A stretch of 64,000 nucleotides of DNA from Ohtaekwangia sp036503775. Its GTDB lineage: Bacteria; Bacteroidota; Bacteroidia; Cytophagales; Cyclobacteriaceae. The notes under the pieces are model-generated. The model searched no databases. It had not been told where the DNA came from and worked only from the letters and a program-made list of their open reading frames with translations. Below, piece after piece: positions 17,636 to 26,174 of this stretch (positions within the stretch are counted from its first letter, which is position 1; the number at the start of each line of letters is the position of its first letter). The DNA lies in assembly GCA_036503775.1 (NCBI GenBank), contig DASXWH010000120.1, forward strand, positions 1-64,000. Direction: 5' to 3'. The position numbers and the translations under genes were made by a program.

Positions 17636-17702
17636 AGATTCCAAATTCCAGATTCAAAATTGAAAACAAATCTGGATTTTTGAATTTGGAATCTGGAATT
17701 TA
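17636..17702. repeat. Heptad array abutting VF530 stop codon
   Basis: Left units AGATTCC, AAATTCC, AGATTCA and right units GAATTTG, GAATCTG, GAATTTA form an inverted heptad array. It ends at 17702, directly against the complement of the VF530 stop codon (17703-17705). The gap between the EVE start and that stop is again 77 bases. Confidence 0.7.
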
Positions 17703-17912
17703 TTATCGCAGTATACTGATATAAAGTTCCTCTACTTTTTTCCTCGCCCAGGGTGTTTTACGCAGGAAGGTAAGACTCGATTTAATACTGGGATCAAACT
17801 GAAAGCAACGGATATTAATAATACTCCCCAGATCTTCCCACCCGAAATGTTCAACGAGCTCGGTCACGATCATTTCGAGCGTCTTTCCATGCAAGGGATC
17901 TTTTGAGTTCAA
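17703..17912 (-). CDS. VF530-family DNA-binding protein (DUF2132), TTG start
   Basis: 69 residues, nearly the whole VF530 family fold. The sequence DPLHGKTLEMIVTELVEHFG, then IRCFQFDPSIKSSLTFLRKT and PWARKKVEELY, is unmistakable. A structural homologue suggests DNA binding through a winged, Arg/Lys-rich face; the cellular role is unknown. The start appears to be TTG at 17910-17912, because an in-frame stop codon lies two codons upstream and no ATG precedes the conserved DPLHG. Confidence 0.9.
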   Translation of the reverse strand: MNSKDPLHGKTLEMIVTELVEHFGWEDLGSIINIRCFQFDPSIKSSLTFLRKTPWARKKVEELYISILR

Positions 17913-17940
17913 GGATTAAGGTTTAGCGTTACGGTTAGAT
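17913..17940. repeat. Four-unit heptad array GGATTAA/GGTTTAG
   Basis: GGATTAA, GGTTTAG, CGTTACG, GTTAGAT in 7-base phase fill the gap between the VF530 start and the next upstream minus-strand gene, whose stop codon (17935-17937) lies inside the last unit. Confidence 0.5.
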
Positions 17941-18159
17941 ATTCTTTTTGGCCAGGAGTGTAAATTCAACAATAACTTTAGCCGCATTGAAATTGGAGTA
18001 AATTAATTTCACCAGACTTTGATTATCCATTTCCAGCGCCACATCAAACGCCCTTTGAAACTCCTCTGGTCCATAATTCAATGCTTCCATAACATTGATC
18101 ATGTCTGACTCAGGCTTGCGGGCCTGTAATACTATAGCAATTTCTTTCTCGAATTTCAT
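17935..18159 (-). CDS. Hypothetical 74-residue all-alpha protein
   Basis: Begins MKFEKEIAIVLQARKPESDM and continues as predicted helices (VMEALNYGPEEFQRAFDVAL, SNFNAAKVIVEFTLLAKK). No signal peptide, membrane segment or known motif. Likely a small cytoplasmic protein in one transcript with VF530 and EVE (22-base gap). Function not recognised. Confidence 0.6.
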   Translation of the reverse strand: MKFEKEIAIVLQARKPESDMINVMEALNYGPEEFQRAFDVALEMDNQSLVKLIYSNFNAAKVIVEFTLLAKKNI

Positions 18160-18186
18160 TCAGTCGTCAAATTACGAATTGTCTTT

Positions 18187-18228
18187 CAATTTGGAATTTG
18201 GGATATGAAATCTGAAATTTGAAATTCA
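18187..18228. repeat. Heptad array GAATTTG/AAATCTG
   Basis: Six units in phase: CAATTTG, GAATTTG, GGATATG, AAATCTG, AAATTTG, AAATTCA. It lies between divergent genes, ending 11 bases before the ATG at 18240, so it would form the 5' leader of the WG-repeat gene. Confidence 0.6.
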
Positions 18229-18239
18229 ACTACCTGACC

Positions 18240-20024
18240 ATGAAATACCTAATACCAGCCGTTTGCCTTATCCTCACTGTTATTCAATGTTCCGTTCTTA
18301 AAAAGGAGGATCCTGAGCAGAAAGTCAGGGCTTACCTGTCCGCATTCCAGGGCGACCTGGCAAAATCAGATGATGAGATCCTGTCACATTTTCGGGTAAA
18401 GCAGACCCGGGAAGCCGTATTGTCTGCCGTTAACATTTTACAGAATAAGGATGCGTTTATTGTTTGTGAAGCCAATTTCACTAACGCGCAAATCTCGTTC
18501 GAACAGGAACTGGTGAAAGTAGAGACACCGGTAAATTTTCGTCTGAAGGACCTGAGTTCAACCGATACGGCATCGTTCTCATTTGTGCTGTGGCTGACCC
18601 CGGATAAGGATAGCTTCATCATTACCCAGGTTGATGGTGAGGGACTTTACCAGGTTTTCAGTGATATCAAAAACCGAAACGCCTGGGAAGCCGAACAGAA
18701 ACTGGCACTGCAGGAACGTTTGTGGATCTATGAAAACGCCAGGACCTTGCAGGAAAAATATGATTCAGTGATCTGGTATTCCCGGTACGGGCAACAAAAT
18801 TATTTCTATGTGGTAGATGGTAGCTGGGAAAACTATTTTTTAAGCTATAGCACAAAACATCTGCAGAATACAGGAACACACATGGGGTTGGTAGATGCCA
18901 AAGGTGAGATTATTATTCCGATGGAGTATGATCTGATCGGAGCCATTGGTTTTGAAAGATCAGATCTGGTCGAAGTTAAAAAGGATGGGAAAGTCGGATT
19001 CTTTAATATTGAGACCAAGCGACTTGTTGTCGAACCCAAATTTGATCTCATCATTCCGTGCAGACGCGATAATGCCTGGGCTGTTGTAAAACAGGACACA
19101 CTCTATGGCTGGCTGGATGATGAATACAATTATCAGCCGGGATTTCCTTCTGCCCGTATCGAAAAATGGATCAGTGATTTTGAATTCCTGAAACAGAACA
19201 TCAGGCTGAAGGCCGACCAGCAGACCTTCTGCGAGATACCAAATTCAGACTATACCGGAAACGGCATTATTGTTCCGCCCTCCTACCTGTCGAAGCACGG
19301 CATCTTTGACGAGATCGAAGGAGGCATTTCCACGACCAAAGTTCCGGTCAATGGCTGGACCGATTATAAAGAGACAACAGGCTCTTTCCTGGAGGCGATC
19401 ACGGATAACATCATGGCTGTCGTTACTACGGTACAGGAACGCTACCTGGAAGGCCGTGAAGAATTCTATACCTCCAATCAACTGGTGTTTGTTGATCAGC
19501 ACCACGACACATTGCGTGTGGCCAGCATTTCGGGCGAAGAGATCAGCATGCATGCCATCGACAGTATGCTGCTGGAAGTACGCACTCCTCACGACTATTG
19601 GTTCGATGAGTACGGTACATGCGATGAAAGCAATCTTAATCATCACGATTACTTTTTCATTTCCGGAAAGAATGTAATCGAACAATTAAAATCCGATCGT
19701 CTGTATCCGCAGACGCAATTTGTAAAACTAGACAGTACATACCTGCAAGGTTCCTTTGTGATCTACACCAGTGATGGAAGTGAACAGACCACCTTCCTGT
19801 CCGTAAAAACCATTACCTATATGCGCGATGAGATACTAGCCGTCTATGGGTATCGTTTCCCGGATGAGTCGCGGGTGGAACAGTTTCAGCAAAATGGTGA
19901 CTGGTATGACCCACATCACGATAAGATCGAAGAGATTGAAGCGGAGATGTCTGACATCGATCGTCATAACCTGGCATTCCTGAATAAGATCCTGGCGTTG
20001 ATGCAATCGACTCCAGCCGTATAG
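18240..20024 (+). CDS. WG-repeat lipoprotein
   Basis: 594 residues from the ATG at 18240 (MKYLIPAVCLIL); the lipobox is probably LTVIQC. At about residues 210-290 there are two or three WG (KWG-like) repeats: MGLVDAKGEIIIPMEYDLIG and VGFFNIETKRLVVEPKFDLI. Flanking regions have no recognised domain and are rich in acidic and aromatic residues. WG-repeat proteins fold as beta solenoids or propellers and are thought to bind proteins or glycans at the cell envelope. Followed after 10 bases by the DUF2306 gene. Confidence 0.8.
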   Translation: MKYLIPAVCLILTVIQCSVLKKEDPEQKVRAYLSAFQGDLAKSDDEILSHFRVKQTREAVLSAVNILQNKDAFIVCEANFTNAQISFEQELVKVETPVNFRLKDLSSTDTASFSFVLWLTPDKDSFIITQVDGEGLYQVFSDIKNRNAWEAEQKLALQERLWIYENARTLQEKYDSVIWYSRYGQQNYFYVVDGSWENYFLSYSTKHLQNTGTHMGLVDAKGEIIIPMEYDLIGAIGFERSDLVEVKKDGKVGFFNIETKRLVVEPKFDLIIPCRRDNAWAVVKQDTLYGWLDDEYNYQPGFPSARIEKWISDFEFLKQNIRLKADQQTFCEIPNSDYTGNGIIVPPSYLSKHGIFDEIEGGISTTKVPVNGWTDYKETTGSFLEAITDNIMAVVTTVQERYLEGREEFYTSNQLVFVDQHHDTLRVASISGEEISMHAIDSMLLEVRTPHDYWFDEYGTCDESNLNHHDYFFISGKNVIEQLKSDRLYPQTQFVKLDSTYLQGSFVIYTSDGSEQTTFLSVKTITYMRDEILAVYGYRFPDESRVEQFQQNGDWYDPHHDKIEEIEAEMSDIDRHNLAFLNKILALMQSTPAV

Positions 20025-20034
20025 GATCACGTAC

Positions 20035-20667
20035 ATGAAGCTGGGAAAGAAAGTGGGGTTTATCGTGCTGCTCATACTGGCAGTACCATTGGCTTTCAAT
20101 GCACTCTCTTATATCAACTTTGACCCGCAGTATGGCTTTCTCAGGCTGAAGAAATTTGCCATCGACACCGGCTGGTATCTGCCAGCATACTATGCACACG
20201 TGCTGTTCGCGGCAATCATTTTAGTGGTGGGCTTCTTTCAGGTCCACCCTACCTGGGGTTTACGCTGGCGACCACTGCATCGCTTCTTCGGCAAGATCTA
20301 TATCGGAGGGATCTTATTTTTCGCTGCACCGGGTGGACTGATCATGAGTTTCTTTATCAATCGTGGTCCGTGGGTATTGGCCAGCTTTCTGCTGCAATGC
20401 ACGGCATGGTTCATCTGTACAGCGCTCGCCTATAAAAGGATCCGCGAGCGCGATATTTCTTCACATCGTCAATGGGTACTCCGCAGTTTCGCGTTAACAC
20501 TGGCAGCGATCACGCTACGGGTTTACGTTTTTCTTAGTTCATGGTCGTTTGACTTGGGGCAACCCACTGCATATGCCCTGATAGCCTGGTTGAGCTGGGT
20601 GCCTAATCTGTTAATTTGTGAGTGGCTGTTACGGTTTAATGTTTCAGGTTTAAAGTCTAAAGTTTAA
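20035..20667 (+). CDS. DUF2306 membrane protein with repeat-encoded C-terminus
   Basis: 210 residues with six or seven membrane helices. YYAHVLFAAIILVVGFFQVH, then WRPLHRFFGKIYIGGILFF, matches DUF2306. The conserved His residues (AHVLF, LHRFFGKIY, SSHRQWVLRSFALT) resemble haem-ligand spacing in cytochrome b-like membrane proteins, but that is inference. The last dozen codons (FNVSGLKSKV and stop) are encoded by the heptad array at 20634-20668, so the native C-terminus was probably replaced or extended by repeat insertion. Confidence 0.85.
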   Translation: MKLGKKVGFIVLLILAVPLAFNALSYINFDPQYGFLRLKKFAIDTGWYLPAYYAHVLFAAIILVVGFFQVHPTWGLRWRPLHRFFGKIYIGGILFFAAPGGLIMSFFINRGPWVLASFLLQCTAWFICTALAYKRIRERDISSHRQWVLRSFALTLAAITLRVYVFLSSWSFDLGQPTAYALIAWLSWVPNLLICEWLLRFNVSGLKSKV

Positions 20668-20716
20668 AAACACTTCAACTGTTAAATGGAATTTGGATTA
20701 TGGAATATTGAATCTC
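20634..20716. repeat. Two adjacent heptad arrays: GTTTAAA and GAATTTG types
   Basis: 20634-20668: GTTTAAT, GTTTCAG, GTTTAAA, GTCTAAA, GTTTAAA. 20689-20716: GAATTTG, GATTATG, GAATATT, GAATCTC. The first lies inside the 3' end of the DUF2306 gene and provides its TAA stop. The second ends 16 bases before the nSTAND1 stop codon. Confidence 0.65.
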
Positions 20717-20732
20717 TCGATCAAGGAGCAGT

Positions 20733-23700
20733 TTACTTTTTAAATCGTTGAGTCAATGTTATGAATTCAGGTTCCTTTCGAATGGCATCGAGACTGGGTT
20801 CTTTGGTGATCCAATGAGGGTATTCAAACCCTTTTTCTATAGCGGTTTTCAGGTACTGAATGGATTCTGACTTATTCCCTTTCAGTGCGTAATAACATGC
20901 GAGGTAAAAATATACATTATCATAATCCGGAGAACGTTTCTGAGATCGTTCAAGGTCTGCATAAGCGTTTTTAAGATCATTCTTCTTTAGGTAGACAAAC
21001 CCTCGGTGAGCAAGTGCCGTAAAGCGAAGCGAATCAACATGGAGTGCCTCGTCCAGTTTTGAAAGTGCCATTTCGTATTGACCATCCTGGATCAGGTAAA
21101 ATCCCAGGTCATCCAAAACAAGCGCATTTTCCGGATACAATTCTAATGCTGTCTCCAGATTGCGAATCGCTGTCTTTACATCGCCCATTTGGTAATAAAC
21201 ACTTCCTATATTGACCAAGCCATCTACATATTCAGGACTTATACTTAACACCTTCTTATACGTTTGAATTGCCTTCTCAAAGTTCTTCATGTCACGGTAA
21301 ACCAATCCTAATTGGTTCCATGCTTCGTAATAATAGGGATCACGGACGACCAACGGTTTCAGGACACTTAAGGCTGAGTCAAATTCATTATTTTCACGAT
21401 AGGCATTACCTAACCACAATTGCAACGGGTAATTGTAGGGCTCAATCTTAATAGCCTTTTTATAAGAGCTGATAGCTTCCGGATAGTTTTTATGAAACTC
21501 GTGTACGGCTCCCAGATAGTCATAGAAAAATACATCCTTCGGAAATATGCTCAACGCTTTGAGAGCATTCACCATGGTTTTGTCATAATTTTTTTCCTGA
21601 TAATAGCTATATACAACCCATTGCCACAACGTCACATCTTCGTCATCGTATTTTAACGCCTCTTCAAACCTTTCTATGGCCAGTTTGTTATTGCCCTCTG
21701 CCCAATAATTGCTTGCAATGTCGAACAGGTATTTTTTTATCGCAGTACTATCAACATCCATTTTCAACATCTCTTCTGGTACCGGTTCGCTGTCCACCTT
21801 CCAGTAATAGATCATACTATCTCCGGCCGACAGTATCCATTTTCCATCCGATGAAAATGCTGTAGCGCTAATGCTCTTTTGCCACCCAAACCCGGTAATC
21901 ATTAAAGTATCACGCCACACCTGGAGTCCGTTTTGCGCATTCACAGTTAGCTGTGTACCATTAACTGCCATTTCGAAACGCTCAATGGGAGCTACTGATT
22001 TCAGGTGCGTTGTCGATTTTGTAATTACATACTCTATTGCTTTGGCGTCATTGTTTGGACGATTCTGTGCTGTCAGGTTTGAACTGCGTTCAATCGACTT
22101 TACGAGCACATCACCATTCTGGGTAGTTAACAAATACTTTTTCCCATCCGGATAAAAGAACACTCCTGTAATTACAGTGGCTTGCGGAACCGGCTCATCA
22201 GAAACAACCTCAAGGTGTAAATCGTAAATCTTTAACCGGTTGTCACCCACGAATGCAAACTTACTATTATCAGGCGTGAAGTAAGCCATTGGCATGCTGC
22301 TTAAATTACCTTTCTGATGTTCCCTTTCAATTGTTTTGTTCTTACGATTGTACAGGATAATATCGTCATAGTCGTAATGATAGGTTATCAGGATTTTGCC
22401 ATCAGATGAAATGGCGATAGGATTTTCAGATGGATCAAAATGCTGTATGCTCTCCCAGCTACTGTGAGGATGCTTAATGTCATATTGATAGAAACCATCT
22501 CCTGCACCGGCAATAAATTTTGAATCATTCTCGATAAACCGCAGCACCCGTACTCCCTTTTTTGCTTTAAACTTATGCTCAAACCTGACCTTGTTTTTCA
22601 GAAAATTTTTCCAGCGTCTTTCCACTACAAAATTATTGGTACTGTCAAGCAACTGCGTGAACAGGTAATAACCCACACTAAAACTGGCCTGGTTTGTTGC
22701 GTCATGAGCCCTTTCAAAAACAGATATCAGTTGTACACTATCCTTCCCCTTAGTCACAAGAAGCGTTTCTTTGACCCGTGTCTTTATGTCGGGATCCAGG
22801 CTGGTGTACCACTCTTTTTCAGACAGCACTTTTTCCAGCTGAAACATTCTGTTCTCCATAGAAATGCGTTCACTTTTCATATACAGAAGGAAGCTTCCAA
22901 TAGTGGACGCTGTCAGGATCACAATGACAATCAGTGCAAGGGAGTACCGCAGAGCCTTTCGTTTGTCCCGCTGGGTCCGTTCCGCTTCTTCTACTTTTCT
23001 TTTCGCTTCTTTTTCTACCGCGAGGATATCTTCGTCTTCACTTTTTTTCAGAAACTCCAGATTCTTTTTGAACAGATCATCATGATCTTCACTGTGTTTT
23101 ATTTTTGGCGGATGATACCGCGATGCCCAGGTGCTATTGAATACATAATTATCCCGCCACTTGATCATGTCATACAGCAATCCCCCCTCTATCCAGTCTG
23201 ATTTTCCCTGCTCCTTGAGTTCCCTCCGTTCATTCAGACTTTTATAGAGTTTTCCGGCCACCACTTCCTCATCAATCCAGTCATTGAGGAGCTGCCAGTT
23301 CCGCATGATGCTTTCATGGGAAATATCCAGCACCAGCTCCGGAGTTAATGGCACCGTGATGGGTGGCATCAGAAAGGAAGAGACTTCACTTCTGAAATGA
23401 TCAATAACCTGGTTTACGTCAGCGTGAGTGGCTCCCACCTGCCCGGCAATCGAATAGATGGCTCCAAGCTTGCAGGGCCTCCGGATTCCCCTATCATCTG
23501 ATGACCGGTCGGTGAGGCATTTGAATATGATCTCGGCTATCCGCTGATTCTTTGATGGCTCATGTTTATCTCCGGAACTTTTACCGGACTTCCCCTTCTT
23601 CAGATTCTTGTACAACTCATCAGCATGCTGCGCTAGCGCCTTGTCCATTTCACCAATGAATTCGTAATGCTTGTGTGCTATTTCTCCTTCTCCGCCATCA

Positions 23701-24617
23701 TTTTTCCATTTGTCATAGGTGCGCATAAGCGCATGCTGTAAAATGGGGAGTTGGTCCATATTGTCGCCAACATCATTAACGAGACGGTTGACCAGTACCC
23801 GGGCAATCTTGGCTTCGATAAGACGCATAGGACCTTCAATCACTTCCGTTAACTCGGTCGATTCCAGTCGGGGTATAAGGTATTGTCCTTCATTGATAAA
23901 TTCAGGCAGGTCTCTGAACTGAACACAGTCCCCCAGAAACTCGGAGCGCATGGTGATGACCACATATACATTCCCTTCCGGATGGGCTGCGGCTTTGAGT
24001 AAAAGACTTACAAAATGATTGGATACACTGACCTTGTCGACTTTATCCGTGTCACTGGATTCCCGCTTATACCGGAACAATTCTTCAAACTGATCAACAA
24101 TGACCAGCAGGTTTCTCTTTTCAGAACGTTGCTCGCGGAAGGCTTTATACCATTCGAGAATACCATACGAGTTTTCCAACAGTTGGCTCTCTATGTTGTC
24201 CAGGTTTTTCAGGACTTCCGAAGGATTGATACTGTTACAGGTTACACTGGCAAATGACGTGGCCAGGTTTCTGACCGGATTTGACCCCGGCCTGCAGATG
24301 GCGATGTCCCATGTAAAACCGGCATCATACACATATCCGCCATGAAGCTGGGCCAGCATGCCCGCTCTCACCAGGGATGACTTGCCGGTCCCTGAACTTC
24401 CCAGCACTGCGAGGAAACGTTTCCTTCGTAATTTTCCAATCAGTTTATCGGCTTGTCCATCACGACCAAAAAAGATGGGGTACTCACAGGTACGGTAAGG
24501 TCGTAGTCCGGGATAGGGAACATTCCTCATCTCTTCTTCTGAAATGGGATTTATATTGTGACCATCACCCTGGATGTCCAGGTAAAATTCATCAAGTTGA
24601 AATGATTCGCTATGCAT
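20733..24617 (-). CDS. nSTAND1 NTPase with membrane helix, WD40-like propeller and TPR array
   Basis: 1294 residues from the ATG at 24617, which overlaps the upstream TIR gene by 8 bases (an in-frame ATG at 24653 would overlap more). The N-terminal linker PYPGLRPYRTCEYPIFFGRD is the nSTAND1 entry motif. Walker A is GSSGTGKSS (about residue 75), Walker B is LLVIVDQFEELF (about 170), and VVITMRSEFLGDC carries the sensor Arg. The winged-helix segment has DISHESIMRNW. A charged coiled coil leads to one membrane helix (about 557-580, LALIVIVILTASTIGSFLL). A seven-bladed-propeller-like region (about 670-960) and seven to nine TPR units follow to the C-terminus (ALKYDDEDVTLWQWVVYSYY and similar). 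STAND proteins oligomerise on ligand sensing. With its TIR partner this resembles an NLR-type defence or cell-death switch. Confidence 0.92.
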   Translation of the reverse strand: MHSESFQLDEFYLDIQGDGHNINPISEEEMRNVPYPGLRPYRTCEYPIFFGRDGQADKLIGKLRRKRFLAVLGSSGTGKSSLVRAGMLAQLHGGYVYDAGFTWDIAICRPGSNPVRNLATSFASVTCNSINPSEVLKNLDNIESQLLENSYGILEWYKAFREQRSEKRNLLVIVDQFEELFRYKRESSDTDKVDKVSVSNHFVSLLLKAAAHPEGNVYVVITMRSEFLGDCVQFRDLPEFINEGQYLIPRLESTELTEVIEGPMRLIEAKIARVLVNRLVNDVGDNMDQLPILQHALMRTYDKWKNDGGEGEIAHKHYEFIGEMDKALAQHADELYKNLKKGKSGKSSGDKHEPSKNQRIAEIIFKCLTDRSSDDRGIRRPCKLGAIYSIAGQVGATHADVNQVIDHFRSEVSSFLMPPITVPLTPELVLDISHESIMRNWQLLNDWIDEEVVAGKLYKSLNERRELKEQGKSDWIEGGLLYDMIKWRDNYVFNSTWASRYHPPKIKHSEDHDDLFKKNLEFLKKSEDEDILAVEKEAKRKVEEAERTQRDKRKALRYSLALIVIVILTASTIGSFLLYMKSERISMENRMFQLEKVLSEKEWYTSLDPDIKTRVKETLLVTKGKDSVQLISVFERAHDATNQASFSVGYYLFTQLLDSTNNFVVERRWKNFLKNKVRFEHKFKAKKGVRVLRFIENDSKFIAGAGDGFYQYDIKHPHSSWESIQHFDPSENPIAISSDGKILITYHYDYDDIILYNRKNKTIEREHQKGNLSSMPMAYFTPDNSKFAFVGDNRLKIYDLHLEVVSDEPVPQATVITGVFFYPDGKKYLLTTQNGDVLVKSIERSSNLTAQNRPNNDAKAIEYVITKSTTHLKSVAPIERFEMAVNGTQLTVNAQNGLQVWRDTLMITGFGWQKSISATAFSSDGKWILSAGDSMIYYWKVDSEPVPEEMLKMDVDSTAIKKYLFDIASNYWAEGNNKLAIERFEEALKYDDEDVTLWQWVVYSYYQEKNYDKTMVNALKALSIFPKDVFFYDYLGAVHEFHKNYPEAISSYKKAIKIEPYNYPLQLWLGNAYRENNEFDSALSVLKPLVVRDPYYYEAWNQLGLVYRDMKNFEKAIQTYKKVLSISPEYVDGLVNIGSVYYQMGDVKTAIRNLETALELYPENALVLDDLGFYLIQDGQYEMALSKLDEALHVDSLRFTALAHRGFVYLKKNDLKNAYADLERSQKRSPDYDNVYFYLACYYALKGNKSESIQYLKTAIEKGFEYPHWITKEPSLDAIRKEPEFITLTQRFKK

Positions 24618-26028
24618 GATCTTCGCGGAGTCTGGTAACAAAATCCCGTACATCTTTCCGGAGTTCTTTCTTTTCGTTTATGACAACGAACTGCGTTCTC
24701 CGGACATTCCTCTTGATCTTGGTAGGTACATCAGGTTCGTCTACACATACACCCCGCATCCTAACATTCTCTTTCAAAACATAGTCCTGACGGATCTTGC
24801 ACCAGTTATGATCAGCTCGGGCATAAAAAATAACCACACCATCACAGTTCTTTACCTGCTCCGCCTCATACTTGCGTATGTTGTAATCTATATCAGTATA
24901 GTTATGGAAGACGTTGGGTGAAACGTCAACATTTTCAGCCTCCAGCTCGGCTTTGAGTTCATCTCTGGTCGAACAATCTTCGTCCGCGAAATCGTACAAC
25001 AGGAATACAGTGAGTTTCGGTCGGGATTTTCTTTTTAATTCGTCAATTCTTCCCTGGCTTTCTTTGATATGTTTATCGATGTAAGTGATGATAACATCAC
25101 GATTCCAGTTGGAAACCTTTTCAATGCTCGGGTTTGTAGTGTGGTCCTCATCTTTATTTATCAGCAGCGTACTTTCTGCTTCTTTGTCGTTCACCGCCAG
25201 GATGCACCTGAACGATGGTTGGGAACAGCGTTGCCGGGCCAGTGTATATTGTAAACTGACGATCTCTTTTGCAGCAGCCTGTTTATCCTCAATCAGGTGA
25301 ACAGAAAACAAGGATTCATCAAGGTAACCTTGTATCCGGGTTTGAAGGTCATCTCCCTTCAGGTTTTCAAGCTCCATGGCTTCTTTAGGATCCGGAATGA
25401 CAGTATACGGCCAGCTCTCCCATTGCTTTCTGAAACTCAATTCCGAATAAATAGCTTTACGTTGTTCTGCATTCGATCCAACGGACAAATAGATCTTGTC
25501 TTTTCTTGAGAGATCGCTTACACTTTCATTGACGTGTTCCTTTTTGAATTGCTGGGCTTCCTTTTTGTATGTCGATTCGTTAAAACTGGGCAGATCTTTG
25601 ATCCGTTCGGCTATCTGTTCAACGATCAGTGTATATGCGGCATCTTTATCTTCAAACGAGGAGACCGGTTTATTTTTGTCCGGAGCTCCCTGGATATCGG
25701 TGATCACTTTATGTGCCCCCAGATAACAGGTCCGTATATAGATCGGGAAAATAATAGCTGATTTTTCACTATGCTTTTTCAATGCCCAGGGCAATTCCTT
25801 TCGACTGATATAATCGGAGCTTAAAAAATCGGAACTAATCAATAACAGGATAATGTGTGAAGCATTGAATGCTTTTTCTATCTCCGGATCCCATTCTTCA
25901 CCAAACTTCAGTTTATGATCGCTCCAGGAGTTGAGACTTCCATTCTTGGTAAGGGGTGACAGGAATTTCTCCAGCTGTTCCTTATACTTTACATCCTGAT
26001 GACTGTACGAAATAAAGATATTGACCAC
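24610..26028 (-). CDS. TIR-domain effector with two further TIR-like modules, GTG start
   Basis: 472 residues starting GTG at 26026-26028. Module 1 (1-140) is a TIR_2 domain: MVNIFISYSHQD, SWSDHKLKFGEEWDPEI and ISSDFLSSDYISRKELPWAL, where Glu78 lies at the position of the catalytic Glu in NAD-cleaving TIRs. Module 2 (about 177-290) begins KIYLSVGSNAEQRK and has LDESLFSVHLIEDKQAAAKE. Module 3 (about 338-472) begins LTVFLLYDFADEDCSTRDEL and has KNCDGVVIFYARADHNW. Modules 2 and 3 look like degenerate TIR/Rossmann domains of the kind found beside nSTAND NTPases. The stop codon overlaps the nSTAND1 start, implying coupled synthesis. Likely the effector, with NADase activity inferred rather than shown. 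Confidence 0.9.
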   Translation of the reverse strand: MVNIFISYSHQDVKYKEQLEKFLSPLTKNGSLNSWSDHKLKFGEEWDPEIEKAFNASHIILLLISSDFLSSDYISRKELPWALKKHSEKSAIIFPIYIRTCYLGAHKVITDIQGAPDKNKPVSSFEDKDAAYTLIVEQIAERIKDLPSFNESTYKKEAQQFKKEHVNESVSDLSRKDKIYLSVGSNAEQRKAIYSELSFRKQWESWPYTVIPDPKEAMELENLKGDDLQTRIQGYLDESLFSVHLIEDKQAAAKEIVSLQYTLARQRCSQPSFRCILAVNDKEAESTLLINKDEDHTTNPSIEKVSNWNRDVIITYIDKHIKESQGRIDELKRKSRPKLTVFLLYDFADEDCSTRDELKAELEAENVDVSPNVFHNYTDIDYNIRKYEAEQVKNCDGVVIFYARADHNWCKIRQDYVLKENVRMRGVCVDEPDVPTKIKRNVRRTQFVVINEKKELRKDVRDFVTRLREDHA

Positions 26029-26059
26029 GGCTCAGGTAATTTCGGTTTTCCAATTGCTC

Positions 26060-26111
26060 AAAAACGAAAAAGCCCACCACTTTCCCTGGTAACAGGGAAT
26101 TGTGATGGGCT
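26060..26111 (-). terminator. Intrinsic terminator of the cupin gene
   Basis: Two-part stem: AGCCCACCAC (26071-26080) pairs with GTGATGGGCT (26102-26111) with one mismatch, and inside it TTCCCTG pairs with CAGGGAA around a GTAA loop. On the minus strand it is followed by a T-rich tract (26060-26070). It separates the cupin transcript from the TIR/nSTAND1 pair. Confidence 0.8.
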
Positions 26112-26174
26112 CTTAGGCTAAAGATACAAAAGAATGTATTTCCTGCGACCTCCCAGGCTAAAATTTGCAGCCGG

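Noticed and set aside
22575..23201. 208-residue plus-strand frame inside the nSTAND1 gene
   Set aside because: Antisense shadow of a well-supported protein; no family resemblance and improbable composition.
24610..24653. Longer nSTAND1 start at 24653
   Set aside because: Both ATGs are possible, but the ATG at 24617 overlaps the TIR stop in the compact way typical of coupled genes; the longer form adds no recognisable sequence.
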